Assembly (NCBI GenBank): GCA_003569125.1
Contig: BGOG01000022.1
Span: forward strand, 1-32,029
Origin: Acidimicrobiaceae bacterium
Lineage (GTDB): Bacteria; Actinomycetota; Acidimicrobiia; Acidimicrobiales; Ilumatobacteraceae
Reading direction: 5' to 3'
DNA length: 32,029 nucleotides
The position numbers and the translations under genes were made by a program. The notes under the pieces were generated by a model. That model saw only the letters and a program-made list of their open reading frames with translations. It made no database searches and was not told the origin of the DNA. The first letter of the stretch is position 1; each line of letters begins with the position of its first letter. Positions 7,710 through 16,320 of this stretch are shown here, piece after piece.

Positions 7710-9308
7710 ATGGCAACGCCCCAAGGCAGTCAAACACTTTGGCGCGCGAACCTTACCGTGGCTTGTGGCACAGCGTTGAGTCGTGCGACGGGTCTGATCA
7801 GGATAATTATTTTCGGCGCGATGATCGGGCAAACCGCTTTAGCGGATGCTTATGACGCGGCAAATAATGCACCCAACGTTGTTTACGAACTTTTACTTGG
7901 CGGAATTTTGGCTGCATCGTTGGTGCCACTATTTACTCGTTACATCCAAGATGGCGACGACGAGGCCGTCAACGCAATTTCTAGCGTCGCCGTTGTTGCG
8001 CTCGCCGCGATAACGACACTTGCTCTGATTGCATCGCCATTGATCTTTCGTGTGTTTTCGTTGCATCCAGCCAGCGAGATCGACGTTGCATTATTTCGAT
8101 CTACTGGCACGAATTTAACGCGACTATTTGTCGTGCAGATCTTCTTCTATGGTTTGACGGCGATCGCCAGTGCGATTTTAAATTCAAAGCGACGGTTCTT
8201 TGCAGCCGCATGGACACCGGTTATCGCCAACGTCGTGACTATTTTCGCGCTGTTGGCTATCCCCCGCACAACTTCGATGAAACCACCAACCATGGGTGAA
8301 GTGGCTGGCAACAATTCATTGCGATTGCTTTTGGGCCTTGGTTCGACATCTGGAATCATCGCCATGACAATGTTTATGGTCGTCGCACTTGTACGAAGCG
8401 GTTCTAAACTCAGGTGGAACCTCGACCTGAAACATCCAGCAGTCAAAAAATTGATACGACTATCGGGCTGGGCGATGGGCTATGTCGTTGCCAACCAAAT
8501 TGCCTTGGTCGTGATCAAGAACCTGGCTAGTCCAGGCAGTGGAAACGTGGATGCGTATTCAAAGGCTTACACATTCTTCTCGTTGCCACACGGTTTGCTG
8601 GCTGTTTCAATTGCGACGACATTCGTGCCTGACCTGGCTCGAGCCGCAGTAAATCTCGACACCGTGCGATTTCACGAGAAGTTTATTTCTGGTGTGCGAC
8701 TTACTGCACTCGTGACTATTCCGGCTGCGTTCGGCATGTTCGTATTGGCTCGACCACTGGTCGCAATGTTGTTGCAACACGGCAGTTTTGACTCATCGGC
8801 GACACAAAATACGGCGCGCGCACTAACTGGATTATCTATTGGTCTGGCGGGTTTTTCTGTCTATCTGTTTGTATTGCGAGGCTTCTATGCCAAAAACGAT
8901 ACTCGAACTCCATTTTTGATCAACTTGTTTGAAAATATTTTGAATATTGTTTTCGCAATTTTGCTGGTCAAACGTTTTGACGTTTTGGGTCTAGGCCTGG
9001 CATTTTCTCTGGCGTATTTGATCTCGGCAGTAGTTGCATTATTTGTGATGCAGCGAGAGTCGCCTGGCTTTAAGGCTGCTTCATTGCTGGTTGGTCTTGT
9101 GCCGATGTTGCTGAGTGCGCTCGTAATGGCAATCGGCGTGCGCTCTAGCTCGCGGTTGCTTGCCGATCACACAGCGCCAGTTGGTCTTGATGCGACGACA
9201 CAAGTTTTCAGCGGCCTGATAGTCGGAGTAATTATTTATTGGGCAATGCTGTATTCGTTTGGTGTCAATGAGGTTCGCAAGTTTTTGAGTCGAAAACTTG
9301 ATCGCTAG
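7710..9308 (+). CDS. murJ: Lipid II flippase MurJ (MviN family)
   Basis: MurJ flips the lipid-linked peptidoglycan precursor across the cytoplasmic membrane. The 532-residue protein is hydrophobic throughout, with about fourteen helices as expected for the MOP/MATE-like family. The N-terminal signature 'SRATGLIRIIIFGAMIGQTA' and the following 'ADAYDAANNAPNVVYELLLGG' are diagnostic for MviN/MurJ, as is 'LPHGLLAVSIATTFVPDLA' near residues 292-310. Unlike the long actinobacterial forms with a fused pseudokinase, this one ends after the membrane domain. It is monocistronic: divergent from moxR and convergent with proB, with a hairpin over both stops. It supplies substrate for the PBP2-RodA machine encoded about 8 kb away. 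Confidence 0.93.
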   Translation: MATPQGSQTLWRANLTVACGTALSRATGLIRIIIFGAMIGQTALADAYDAANNAPNVVYELLLGGILAASLVPLFTRYIQDGDDEAVNAISSVAVVALAAITTLALIASPLIFRVFSLHPASEIDVALFRSTGTNLTRLFVVQIFFYGLTAIASAILNSKRRFFAAAWTPVIANVVTIFALLAIPRTTSMKPPTMGEVAGNNSLRLLLGLGSTSGIIAMTMFMVVALVRSGSKLRWNLDLKHPAVKKLIRLSGWAMGYVVANQIALVVIKNLASPGSGNVDAYSKAYTFFSLPHGLLAVSIATTFVPDLARAAVNLDTVRFHEKFISGVRLTALVTIPAAFGMFVLARPLVAMLLQHGSFDSSATQNTARALTGLSIGLAGFSVYLFVLRGFYAKNDTRTPFLINLFENILNIVFAILLVKRFDVLGLGLAFSLAYLISAVVALFVMQRESPGFKAASLLVGLVPMLLSALVMAIGVRSSSRLLADHTAPVGLDATTQVFSGLIVGVIIYWAMLYSFGVNEVRKFLSRKLDR

Positions 9309-9326
9309 TTAGTGCTCTAGCCGATC
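9300..9326. terminator. Bidirectional hairpin covering the murJ and proB stop codons
   Basis: GATCGCTAG (9300-9308) can pair with CTAGCCGATC (9317-9326) with one bulged C, leaving an eight-base loop. The two arms contain the TAG stops of murJ (plus) and proB (minus), only eight bases apart. It has no T-run, so it may act as an mRNA-end structure as much as an intrinsic terminator. Confidence 0.5.
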
Positions 9327-10408
9327 AGAATCACCAGATCGTCGCGATGAATTACTTCTTGAGTTACACCGTCAACTAGGTCGCGGCTGTGCAAGCCAGC
9401 ACTTGCGCCTGCCTGCACCGCAGTAACACCTGACATACCACGAGCGATAACCAACCCGCGTAGATCTTTGACTTCAATCGTGTCACCAGCGGAAAAATCA
9501 CCGGTCACTGCTGTCACGCCAGCATGTAATAACGAAACATTTTTTCGGGCAAGCGCGTCGCGTGCACCGTCGTCAACTGTTACCGAGCCTGACGGTTGGG
9601 CAGCAAATGCAATCCAAAGTTTTCGTGCCGATAGTTCACGCTCGCGAGGCAAAAATTGCGTTCCGGCATCAGCCACTTTGTTTAAGGCGTCAACCACGAC
9701 ATTCGCCCGTTTCGCTGAAGCGATAACCGTTCGCACGCCAGACCACGAGGCGATACGCGCCGCCGCGAGTTTTGAAGCCATCCCACCGCTACCGCGAGTA
9801 TTGATCGAACTACCAGCCCGCACAGAGAGCAGCTCATCATCGGCTTTGACTGTTTCAATGAAAGTCGCCTTTGGGTCGACGCTCGGATCGGCGGTGAACA
9901 AACCCTTCAGATCGGTGAGCAGAATCAAAACGTCCGCTGAAACACTGTGGGCAACTAGTGCCGCAATTCGATCGTTGTCACCAAAACGAATCTCGTCACT
10001 GGCTATCGCATCGTTTTCGTTTATTACCGGCACACATCCCAATTCAAGTAGTCGCACAAGAGTTTGACGCGCATGCAAATATTGGTGTCGATCAATGAAG
10101 TCATTTGGCACCAGCAACACTTGAGCACCAACGAGGTCGTGACGGTCGAGTTGCACGTTGTACTCCTGCATCAATCGGCTTTGCCCCGCGGCCGCGAGCG
10201 CTTGCAAAGTCGGCATGTCTGTTGGCCGTTGACCCAGTCTGAGTGCGGCCACACCGCCTGCAACGGCGCCAGAAGTAACGATCAAAACTTCATGGTTGAG
10301 TTTTCGTAAACTGGCGACCTCGTCACATAATGCACTCACCGCAGACGAGTTGATATTGCCCTCACTAGTAGTGATCGAGGATGTACCAATTTTTACTACG
10401 ACGCGCAT
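9317..10408 (-). CDS. proB: Glutamate 5-kinase
   Basis: ProB phosphorylates glutamate in the first step of proline synthesis. The 363 residues include an amino-acid-kinase domain and a C-terminal PUA domain (from about residue 275). Visible motifs are 'VVKIGTSSITTSEGNI' at the N-terminus, 'VTSGAVAGGVAALRLGQRP', 'PVINENDAIASDEIRFGDND' (glutamate and nucleotide site), and 'INTRGSGGMASKLAAARIAS' with the conserved GTGGM-like loop. The PUA domain contains 'GDTIEVKDLRGLVIARGMS'. It follows obgE by five bases on the same strand, the common actinobacterial obgE-proB order. No proA is in view. Confidence 0.95.
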   Translation of the reverse strand: MRVVVKIGTSSITTSEGNINSSAVSALCDEVASLRKLNHEVLIVTSGAVAGGVAALRLGQRPTDMPTLQALAAAGQSRLMQEYNVQLDRHDLVGAQVLLVPNDFIDRHQYLHARQTLVRLLELGCVPVINENDAIASDEIRFGDNDRIAALVAHSVSADVLILLTDLKGLFTADPSVDPKATFIETVKADDELLSVRAGSSINTRGSGGMASKLAAARIASWSGVRTVIASAKRANVVVDALNKVADAGTQFLPRERELSARKLWIAFAAQPSGSVTVDDGARDALARKNVSLLHAGVTAVTGDFSAGDTIEVKDLRGLVIARGMSGVTAVQAGASAGLHSRDLVDGVTQEVIHRDDLVILIG

Positions 10409-10413
10409 TTCAA

Positions 10414-11661
10414 TTATTCCGGTGTGTAGTCAAATGAAAATGTGCCGATCCAGACAACAGCGCCCTGCGTCGCACCAGCGCGTGCCAATAACCTCGGCAC
10501 ACCAAGGCGACCCATGCGATCATCGATGTAGTTAAGAGCATCGGCATTGGTTACGTCATTGAGCGCGATTGATCGCTCGATATCACGACCGTGCAGACGA
10601 AACTCATTGGCGTTGATTCGCTCGACGCGCGTGCCTTGTGGCTCTGGACGAAATGTAACCGGGCCTTGTGGTGGAGGTTCTGTCGTGCGTGCCTCAGCAA
10701 CAAGCACAGCGAGTTTGTTCAAAACCTCCCGAACGCCATCACCTGTAACGGCGGAAATTTTGTCGCCGCTCCAAGCGTCAAGAACCTCAGCCGGCGCAGA
10801 ATCTGTTTTTGTAGCGACCACCAATCGTGGACGATCCAAAAGTTCTGGTTGATACGCCTTGAGTTCGCGCAACAAAACCTCTTCTTGTTCTTTCGGCGAG
10901 ATCTCTTCCATTGAAACAAGGTCGACGAGCACACATAAAACTCGAGCCCGTTCAATATGTCGAAGAAACTGATCGCCAAGCCCTTTGCCTTGACTGGCGC
11001 CTTCGATGATTCCTGGAATGTCAGCGATCACGAACTCGGTCGTATTGTTTAGTCGCACAACTCCGAGGTGTGGTTCGAGAGTCGTGAATGGATAATTGGC
11101 GATCTTTGGTTTTGCGGCAGAAACCGAACTGATGAATGTGCTCTTGCCTGCGTTCGGAAACCCCACAAGTGCGACATCGGCCATTAGTTTCATTTCAAGT
11201 TTCAGCCAACGATCAAAACCGTGCTCGCCTTGCTCGGCAAATTTTGGTGCACGGCGACGGTTCGACAAGAATCTTGCATTGCCACGACCACCTTCGCCGC
11301 CTTGAGCAGCCAACCAGCGCGAACCGTGTTGGGCGAGATCGGCAAGCGAATCGCCCGAGTACATATCTTTGACCACGGTGCCCTCTGGAACGCCGATCAA
11401 TAGATCTTCACCGCGTCGTCCATGCAAATCTTTTCCCATCCCCGATACACCGTCTTGCGCACGACGATGCGGGTGGTCGCGAAAAGCCAACAAACTTGCA
11501 ACATTTCGATCGGCAACAAGCCACACTGAACCGCCATTGCCGCCATCTCCACCGTTTGGTCCGCCATTAACAACTGGGCCTTCACGACGGAAACTTACGC
11601 AGCCACTACCGCCATCACCGCCACGAACATTTAGTTGTGCTTCGTCAACAAAGGCACTCAT
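10414..11661 (-). CDS. obgE: Obg family GTPase
   Basis: ObgE (CgtA) is a large-ribosomal-subunit assembly and stress GTPase. The 415 residues show the glycine-rich Obg fold (1-160; e.g. 'GGPNGGDGGNGGSVW'), the G domain (161-325) and a C-terminal OCT domain (about 343-415). GTPase motifs are GFPNAGKS at 167-174, 'PFTTLEPHLGVV' (switch I), DIPG at 214-217 and TKTD at 284-287, where many homologues have NKxD. The start ATG has GGAG five bases upstream. In many bacteria it follows rplU-rpmA; here that pair lies about 2 kb away on the same strand, separated by the two plus-strand genes. Confidence 0.95.
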   Translation of the reverse strand: MSAFVDEAQLNVRGGDGGSGCVSFRREGPVVNGGPNGGDGGNGGSVWLVADRNVASLLAFRDHPHRRAQDGVSGMGKDLHGRRGEDLLIGVPEGTVVKDMYSGDSLADLAQHGSRWLAAQGGEGGRGNARFLSNRRRAPKFAEQGEHGFDRWLKLEMKLMADVALVGFPNAGKSTFISSVSAAKPKIANYPFTTLEPHLGVVRLNNTTEFVIADIPGIIEGASQGKGLGDQFLRHIERARVLCVLVDLVSMEEISPKEQEEVLLRELKAYQPELLDRPRLVVATKTDSAPAEVLDAWSGDKISAVTGDGVREVLNKLAVLVAEARTTEPPPQGPVTFRPEPQGTRVERINANEFRLHGRDIERSIALNDVTNADALNYIDDRMGRLGVPRLLARAGATQGAVVWIGTFSFDYTPE

Positions 11662-11751
11662 TTGTCTCCAGTTTGAGTCTGCTGGTTTTGACTTCTAGCC
11701 AGAACCGGGCTATTTAAGGCTACTAGCACGACCAATGACTCACCCTTTGCC

Positions 11752-11757
11752 TAAGGT
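11752..11757 (+). promoter_or_regulatory. Putative -10 box (TAAGGT) for a leaderless dGTPase transcript
   Basis: TAAGGT is followed by six bases (TGTGCG) and the ATG at 11764. The same TARGGTTGTGCG string occurs before the MoxR gene. No Shine-Dalgarno sequence separates box and start. Confidence 0.42.
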
Positions 11758-11763
11758 TGTGCG

Positions 11764-12906
11764 ATGGCAAAAGATCTGGCGCCGCGATCGCATAGCGAGT
11801 CTTGGGCGCAAACAATGCACGGGCACAGTTCGGTTGATGGATCTGAAATACGACTTGCACATTCAGATTCTTGGGCCGGAACTGGCGCCACAAAATTAGT
11901 TGAAAGGCGCGAGCGAGAAGAACGAGAAGAACAAACTTTGTCGGTTCATGCGACCCGAAGTTTTAGTGCTGGCAACCGCGCGATTTCAGAACAGCCCGAT
12001 AATTTTCGCACCTGTTTTGAGCGCGACAGAGATCGAATCTTGCATGCATCTTCATTTCGACGGTTGGCTGGCAAAACCCAGGTGTTCGTGTTTCCACAAG
12101 ATCATCAACGCACGCGACTGACGCACGCTCTCGAAGTTGCTCAGGTTGCGAGTTCTGTTGCTCGAGCAGTTGGTTTGAACATCGCCTTGACCGAAGCGAT
12201 CGCACTCGGGCACGACTGTGGGCACGGCCCTGGCGGACACGCGAGCGAAGATGCGTTGTCGGTGTTTGTTGACGGCGGCTACGACCACGCAGTTTGGGGC
12301 GCCGATGTGACTCTGGTGCCGCTCAACTTGTGTAGCGAAACCCTCGACGGCATTCGAAATCACTCTTGGTCTAGACCCGCACCCAAAACCCCCGAGGGTG
12401 AAGTTGTGTCGTGGGCAGATCGCATCGCCTATGTTTGTCACGACTTCGAAGACGCTGTTGCTGCCGGAGTGGTGACTAGCGAGCAGTTGCCACAAGAAGT
12501 TCGCGAGGCGTGTGGAACCCAGCGTGACCAACAATTACGCGCATTCATCGGGGCGATGATTGAAGCGACAGCACAAACTGGTCGCATTGCGATGACATCA
12601 AAGTGCGCCGATGCGCTCGCCTCGTTTCGAAAATTCAATTACGAAAATATTTACATGCGCCGCGAGTCGCGGGCCCAAGCCGAATCTGTTGTGAGATTGT
12701 TGCGCGCACTTGTTGAGCACTATGTTGTCAATCCGAAATTGATGTACGCACCCGGAGAAAGAGAACTTTTCGAGCCCAACAGCGCCGAAGCCACGCATTT
12801 GGCTGTCACATACGTTGGTGGCATGACCGACCGCTTCGCATGTCGGCAAGGTGTTACTTTGCTCGGCTGGCAAGAATCGCAACTACCCCAAGGCATCGGC
12901 GTATAG
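11764..12906 (+). CDS. dgt: dGTPase-like HD-domain triphosphohydrolase
   Basis: Dgt-type enzymes cleave dNTPs to the nucleoside and triphosphate. The 380-residue protein has 'RDRDRILHASSFRRLAGKTQ' (about 87-106), 'RTRLTHALEVAQVASSVAR' with the first metal His121, the HD pair His150-Asp151 in 'GHDCGHGPGGHASEDAL', and the final Asp219 in 'SWADRIAY', so the metal site is complete. The family core begins near residue 50 (REREEREEQTLS). The first 50 residues are an extra Ser/His-rich segment holding two related stretches, SHSESWA and AHSDSWA. If that extension is not translated, no Met start close to the core is available, which favours the annotated start. The gene is divergent from obgE and followed after 19 bases by a nucleoside hydrolase, suggesting a nucleotide-salvage pair. 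Confidence 0.9.
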   Translation: MAKDLAPRSHSESWAQTMHGHSSVDGSEIRLAHSDSWAGTGATKLVERREREEREEQTLSVHATRSFSAGNRAISEQPDNFRTCFERDRDRILHASSFRRLAGKTQVFVFPQDHQRTRLTHALEVAQVASSVARAVGLNIALTEAIALGHDCGHGPGGHASEDALSVFVDGGYDHAVWGADVTLVPLNLCSETLDGIRNHSWSRPAPKTPEGEVVSWADRIAYVCHDFEDAVAAGVVTSEQLPQEVREACGTQRDQQLRAFIGAMIEATAQTGRIAMTSKCADALASFRKFNYENIYMRRESRAQAESVVRLLRALVEHYVVNPKLMYAPGERELFEPNSAEATHLAVTYVGGMTDRFACRQGVTLLGWQESQLPQGIGV

Positions 12907-12910
12907 CCCT

Positions 12911-12916
12911 TAACCT
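12911..12916 (+). promoter_or_regulatory. Putative -10 box (TAACCT) before the nucleoside hydrolase
   Basis: TAACCT lies nine bases before ATG 12926, inside the 19-base gap after the dGTPase gene. The gap carries no clear Shine-Dalgarno site. It may start a separate near-leaderless transcript. Confidence 0.3.
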
Positions 12917-12925
12917 GGTGACCTG

Positions 12926-13870
12926 ATGACACAAATAGTTTCGAAGCAGAAAATGTGGATCGATACTGATACGGCCTCAGACGATGCGGTTGCGCTGATC
13001 CTTGCTTTGAAAAGCCCGACAACAAATGTGATCGGTATTTCAATAGTCGCAGGCAATGTGCCGATAGATCTGGGCGTGCAGGCGGCGCTTTACACGATCG
13101 AAATGTGTCGGGTGAAAGTTCCGGTTCATGTCGGCGCGGTTAAACCGCTTGTCAGATCTTTCGCTTCTGCTCAAAATGTTCATGGCACTGACGGCATGGG
13201 AGATATCGGCCTCAAATTGAATGGTCGTCAGCCAACATCGCAAGATGCAGTTCGCCAAATTATTGAGACCTTTCGATCAGCAAAAGGAGAAATTGATTTA
13301 GTAACTCTCGGACCACTGACGAATATCGCGTTGGCACTTTCGATCGAGCCCGAGTTCGCCAAGTGGGTGCGCCGTTGCGTAATCATGGGAGGCACCGGAG
13401 TTTTGCCTGGCAACGTGACTATTGCTTCAGAGTTCAATGTCTGGGCTGATCCAGAGTCGGCGCGAATTGTTTTCGACTCAGAGTTACCTCTTGAGATGGT
13501 CGGCTGGGATGTATCGGTCGCTGACGCTGTCATCTCAGACGAACTCGCAACCGAATTTAGTGCGCTCAGCGACCTGGGCAAATTCGCGATGTCGATTCAA
13601 CGACAGGTGCGCGAGTTCTGTCGCACAGAGACGAAACTTGATGGTTTTGATTTGCCCGACCCGATCGCGATGAGTGTTGCAATTGACTCGTCAATGTCGA
13701 GTTTTGAAGTTCAAAGACACGTTCGTGTTCACCTGGGCGACGGCGATACTCGCGGTCAAACTGTGATTGACCACCTAGATGTTCTCGGCAGAAGCCATAA
13801 CTGCCGTGTTGTTCTGCGCGTAGATCGCGAACGGTTTATTGCGATGATTCGCAACGCGCTAACTGACTGA
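12926..13870 (+). CDS. Inosine/uridine-preferring nucleoside hydrolase family protein
   Basis: Members hydrolyse the N-glycosidic bond of ribonucleosides for base salvage. The 314 residues carry the calcium-binding signature 'DTDTASDDAVAL' (Asp13, Asp15, Asp19, Asp20), 'NVHGTDGMGDIGL' (about 85-97), the 'LGPLTNIALAL' segment, 'MGGTGVLPGNVTIASEFN' with the ribose-binding EFN (169-171), and the late Asp245 in LPDPIAM. The usual HDP at that last site reads PDP here, so the leaving-group His seen in some family members is absent; many homologues lack it. Substrate preference cannot be predicted. It lies 19 bases after the dGTPase gene, and its 3' end faces rpmA. Confidence 0.9.
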   Translation: MTQIVSKQKMWIDTDTASDDAVALILALKSPTTNVIGISIVAGNVPIDLGVQAALYTIEMCRVKVPVHVGAVKPLVRSFASAQNVHGTDGMGDIGLKLNGRQPTSQDAVRQIIETFRSAKGEIDLVTLGPLTNIALALSIEPEFAKWVRRCVIMGGTGVLPGNVTIASEFNVWADPESARIVFDSELPLEMVGWDVSVADAVISDELATEFSALSDLGKFAMSIQRQVREFCRTETKLDGFDLPDPIAMSVAIDSSMSSFEVQRHVRVHLGDGDTRGQTVIDHLDVLGRSHNCRVVLRVDRERFIAMIRNALTD

Positions 13871-13886
13871 CAAGCTAACTATCTGA

Positions 13887-13906
13887 CTAGTTAAATAGTT
13901 AACTAG
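13887..13906. terminator. Inverted repeat between convergent genes
   Basis: CTAGTTAA-ATAG-TTAACTAG is a perfect 8-bp inverted repeat with a four-base loop, in the 54-bp gap between the nucleoside hydrolase and rpmA. Related TAACTAGTT words recur at 13921-13929. The stem is AT-rich and no T-run follows, so termination strength is uncertain. Confidence 0.45.
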
Positions 13907-13924
13907 CGAGATTCGTACTGGTAA

Positions 13925-14182
13925 CTAGTTGCTCGCAGGATTGACGTCGACAACTTTGCGGCCACGACGCTCTGCAAACTTTACGTTGCCGTGCACGAGA
14001 GCGAACAATGTGTCGTCGCTACCCTTGCCGACGTTTTTTCCTGGGTGAACCTTTGTTCCGCGTTGGCGAATAAGAATCGTGCCCGCGTTAATCAGCGTGC
14101 CGTCGAATACTTTTACACCGAGTCTTTGAGAGTTTGAGTCGCGGCCGTTTCGTGTAGAACCGCCACCTTTGGTTTTTGACAT
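13925..14182 (-). CDS. rpmA: 50S ribosomal protein L27
   Basis: The 85-residue protein has the L27 pattern: a glycine-rich N-terminus '[20 protein letters not shown]' reaching toward the peptidyl-transferase centre, then '[20 protein letters not shown]' and '[20 protein letters not shown]'. It follows rplU by three bases, the standard L21-L27 pair. The N-terminus begins directly with the mature-type sequence, with no firmicute-style cleavable extension. Confidence 0.97.
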   Translation of the reverse strand: MSKTKGGGSTRNGRDSNSQRLGVKVFDGTLINAGTILIRQRGTKVHPGKNVGKGSDDTLFALVHGNVKFAERRGRKVVDVNPASN

Positions 14183-14185
14183 TAG

Positions 14186-14497
14186 TTAGCCTTTCGCAAT
14201 CGATGTAATTTCAACAAGGCTATAGCGCTGACGATGGCCGAAACGACGTCGCTGATTGGTTCGACGCTTGTACATAAAGCCGTCGACTTTGACACCAGCC
14301 ACTTCACCCAAAACTTTGCCCTTGACCGAAGCCTTGGCAAGTTGAGTAGGGGTTGCGAGTACTGTTTCACCGTCGACGAGCATGACTGGCGTGAATGAAA
14401 CTTCTGCACCGGTCGCTACGCCCAAAAGTTCGACTTGAACTTGTTGTCCTTTAGCGACCTTTTCTTGTTTTCCACCTGAGGCAATTATTGCGTACAT
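14186..14497 (-). CDS. rplU: 50S ribosomal protein L21
   Basis: The 103-residue protein begins 'MYAIIASGGKQEKVAKGQQV', the typical L21 start, and ends with the RNA-binding 'MYKRRTNQRRRFGHRQRYSL' segment and a short tail. AGGA lies about ten bases before the ATG. An 89-base gap separates it from the upstream ribonuclease gene and could hold a ribosomal-protein leader, but I see no convincing structure. Confidence 0.97.
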   Translation of the reverse strand: MYAIIASGGKQEKVAKGQQVQVELLGVATGAEVSFTPVMLVDGETVLATPTQLAKASVKGKVLGEVAGVKVDGFMYKRRTNQRRRFGHRQRYSLVEITSIAKG

Positions 14498-14586
14498 ATT
14501 GGATTTGATCCTATCCGTGTAAATTCTGAACTTGCGCGGTTTTCGTTACTGATTCTGCATTCTGTGCTATTGGCCTGCCAAATCTA

Positions 14587-16272
14587 CTAGTCGAGCATTG
14601 AGTGGTCGACGATCACTCCACGACCTTCGCAAGTCGGGCATGAATCCACGAAATTTGTCAACAGACCCTCTCCAATTCGTTTGCGAGTCATTTCGACGAG
14701 ACCTAGTTCTGAGATATCGAATACCTGAGTGCGGGTCTTGTCGCGAGAAAGCGCATTTTTGAAACGATCCAGAACTTTGCGTCGGTTCTCACGAATCTCC
14801 ATGTCGATGAAGTCGATCACGATGATGCCACCGATGTCACGAAGTCGCAATTGACGCGCGATCTCATCAGCGGCTTCAAGGTTGTTCGAGAACACCGTCT
14901 CTTCAAGATTCGTTTTACCGACATTTTTGCCAGTGTTGACATCGATTACGGTCAACGCCTCGGTGTGTTCAATGACTAACGAACCACCCGAAGGCAACCA
15001 GACCTTGATATCAAGAGCCTTGTGAATCTGCTCATGAACGTGCTGATTCTCGAACAACGACAAACCTTCGGCCTGCGTATCGTAGAACTCGACACGGTCT
15101 AAGAATTCTGGATTGAAGTCGCCAATATATTGACGAACTTCTTCGTAAAGTTCTCGCTCATCAATAATGATTCCGCGGTAATCGCTACTGAACTCTTCAC
15201 GTATTACTCGAACCGCCAGCGGGGGCTCTCGGTACAACAAAGTTGGTCCACTTGACTTCTTCGACTTTTCCTTGATCTCTTCCCAAAGCGCGAGCAATCT
15301 CGTCATGTCGGTACGAAGTTCGTGCTCAGTCGCGTTTTCGGCTGCAGTGCGCACGATGATCCCGTGTTCTTCGGGTTTGACGCGATCCAAAATTGAGCGC
15401 AAGCGACGACGCTCGTCATCTGGCAATCTCTTCGAGATTCCGTATGTTCGCGAGTCTGGGATCAAGACGACGAACCGTCCTGGAAGGGAAACTTCTTGAG
15501 TTAGGCGACCACCTTTGGCGCCGATTGGATTTTTCGTGACTTGGCACAAAATAAGTTGACGAGCCTGCAACACATGCTCAATGCGCGGCTCTGGCCCTTG
15601 CTCAACTACGTCTTCTTTGTCAAACTGAACATCGCCGCGATATAGAACGGCATTTTTTGGTGTACCGATATCGACGAAAGCAGCCTCCATACCTGGCAGC
15701 ACATTTTGCACACGACCCAAATAGATGTTGCCGTGAATTTGTTCGCTGTCGTCGGCTGGGCGACTGACATAATGTTCGATCAAACTTCGACCTTCGAGCA
15801 TTGCGACTTGGGTGAAATCTTTTCGAACCTGAACCACCATCATGTATCTACCGAGTGGACGGCCGTTGCGCTCTTTTCCGCGGCGACGTTCAATTAATTC
15901 GGCGTCGGTTTCGACTGTGGATACTGATTTTGACCGCGAGTTATCATTGGCGGTGCGTCGACGACGATTACGACCTCCGCGGCGATTGCGTCGAGCCGAT
16001 TTTTCGCCATCTTGGGGACTAGTTTGCGGATTATCCAACGAAGAATCGCGAGATGAGTCAGCCGACTGGTTACTAGATTTCTGTCGACCTCGCTTTGACA
16101 GGCCAATCTTTTTTGAACTACGTGAGTCAACTTCGGCGTCAGGTGCGACTGGCTGAATCGGTGCGGGCCTGGTGTCACCGATTTGGGGCTTACGCACGAG
16201 GGCTGCGTCGGCGGCTTCGGGCGAAACTAGCCGACCTTCTCTTGGGTGCTCTGGTAACTCTGGGTAACTCAT
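14587..16272 (-). CDS. rng: Ribonuclease E/G family endoribonuclease
   Basis: RNase E/G cuts AU-rich single-stranded RNA in mRNA decay and rRNA/tRNA processing. The product of about 561 residues has a disordered N-terminal region with an arginine-rich patch (RRNRRGGRNRRRR). An S1-type RNA-binding domain follows ('IYLGRVQNVLPGMEAAFVDI'). The catalytic DNase-I-like domain contains 'LTVIDVNTGKN' and 'GGIIVIDFIDM' with the metal-binding aspartates, and the zinc-link 'SCPTCEGRG' lies near the C-terminus. There is no long C-terminal degradosome scaffold; the arginine-rich part is at the N-terminus, as in other actinobacteria. I chose ATG 16272, preceded by AAGGA, over an upstream TTG. It precedes rplU-rpmA. 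Confidence 0.93.
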   Translation of the reverse strand: MSYPELPEHPREGRLVSPEAADAALVRKPQIGDTRPAPIQPVAPDAEVDSRSSKKIGLSKRGRQKSSNQSADSSRDSSLDNPQTSPQDGEKSARRNRRGGRNRRRRTANDNSRSKSVSTVETDAELIERRRGKERNGRPLGRYMMVVQVRKDFTQVAMLEGRSLIEHYVSRPADDSEQIHGNIYLGRVQNVLPGMEAAFVDIGTPKNAVLYRGDVQFDKEDVVEQGPEPRIEHVLQARQLILCQVTKNPIGAKGGRLTQEVSLPGRFVVLIPDSRTYGISKRLPDDERRRLRSILDRVKPEEHGIIVRTAAENATEHELRTDMTRLLALWEEIKEKSKKSSGPTLLYREPPLAVRVIREEFSSDYRGIIIDERELYEEVRQYIGDFNPEFLDRVEFYDTQAEGLSLFENQHVHEQIHKALDIKVWLPSGGSLVIEHTEALTVIDVNTGKNVGKTNLEETVFSNNLEAADEIARQLRLRDIGGIIVIDFIDMEIRENRRKVLDRFKNALSRDKTRTQVFDISELGLVEMTRKRIGEGLLTNFVDSCPTCEGRGVIVDHSMLD

Positions 16273-16303
16273 CTTGCAAATCCTTCTAGACCTAATAAAA
16301 CGA

Positions 16304-16320
16304 AGACCGCCTGAAGGTCT
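16304..16320 (-). promoter_or_regulatory. Hairpin in the rng 5' leader
   Basis: On the minus strand AGACC-TTCAGGC-GGTCT is followed by TCGTTTTATT, 32 bases before the rng start. It resembles a weak intrinsic terminator or attenuator in the 174-bp gap after rodA. RNase E genes elsewhere are autoregulated through leader structures, but nothing here proves that. Confidence 0.35.

Noticed and set aside
9468-10067. A 199-codon open frame on the plus strand opposite proB
   Set aside because: It is fully antisense to an intact, motif-complete proB, has low-complexity Ser/Ala/Thr composition and matches no family.
13874-13930. Repeated TAACTAGTT words as a possible attachment site or small repeat array
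   Set aside because: They sit between convergent genes, form a simple hairpin, and there is no integrase or foreign cargo nearby.
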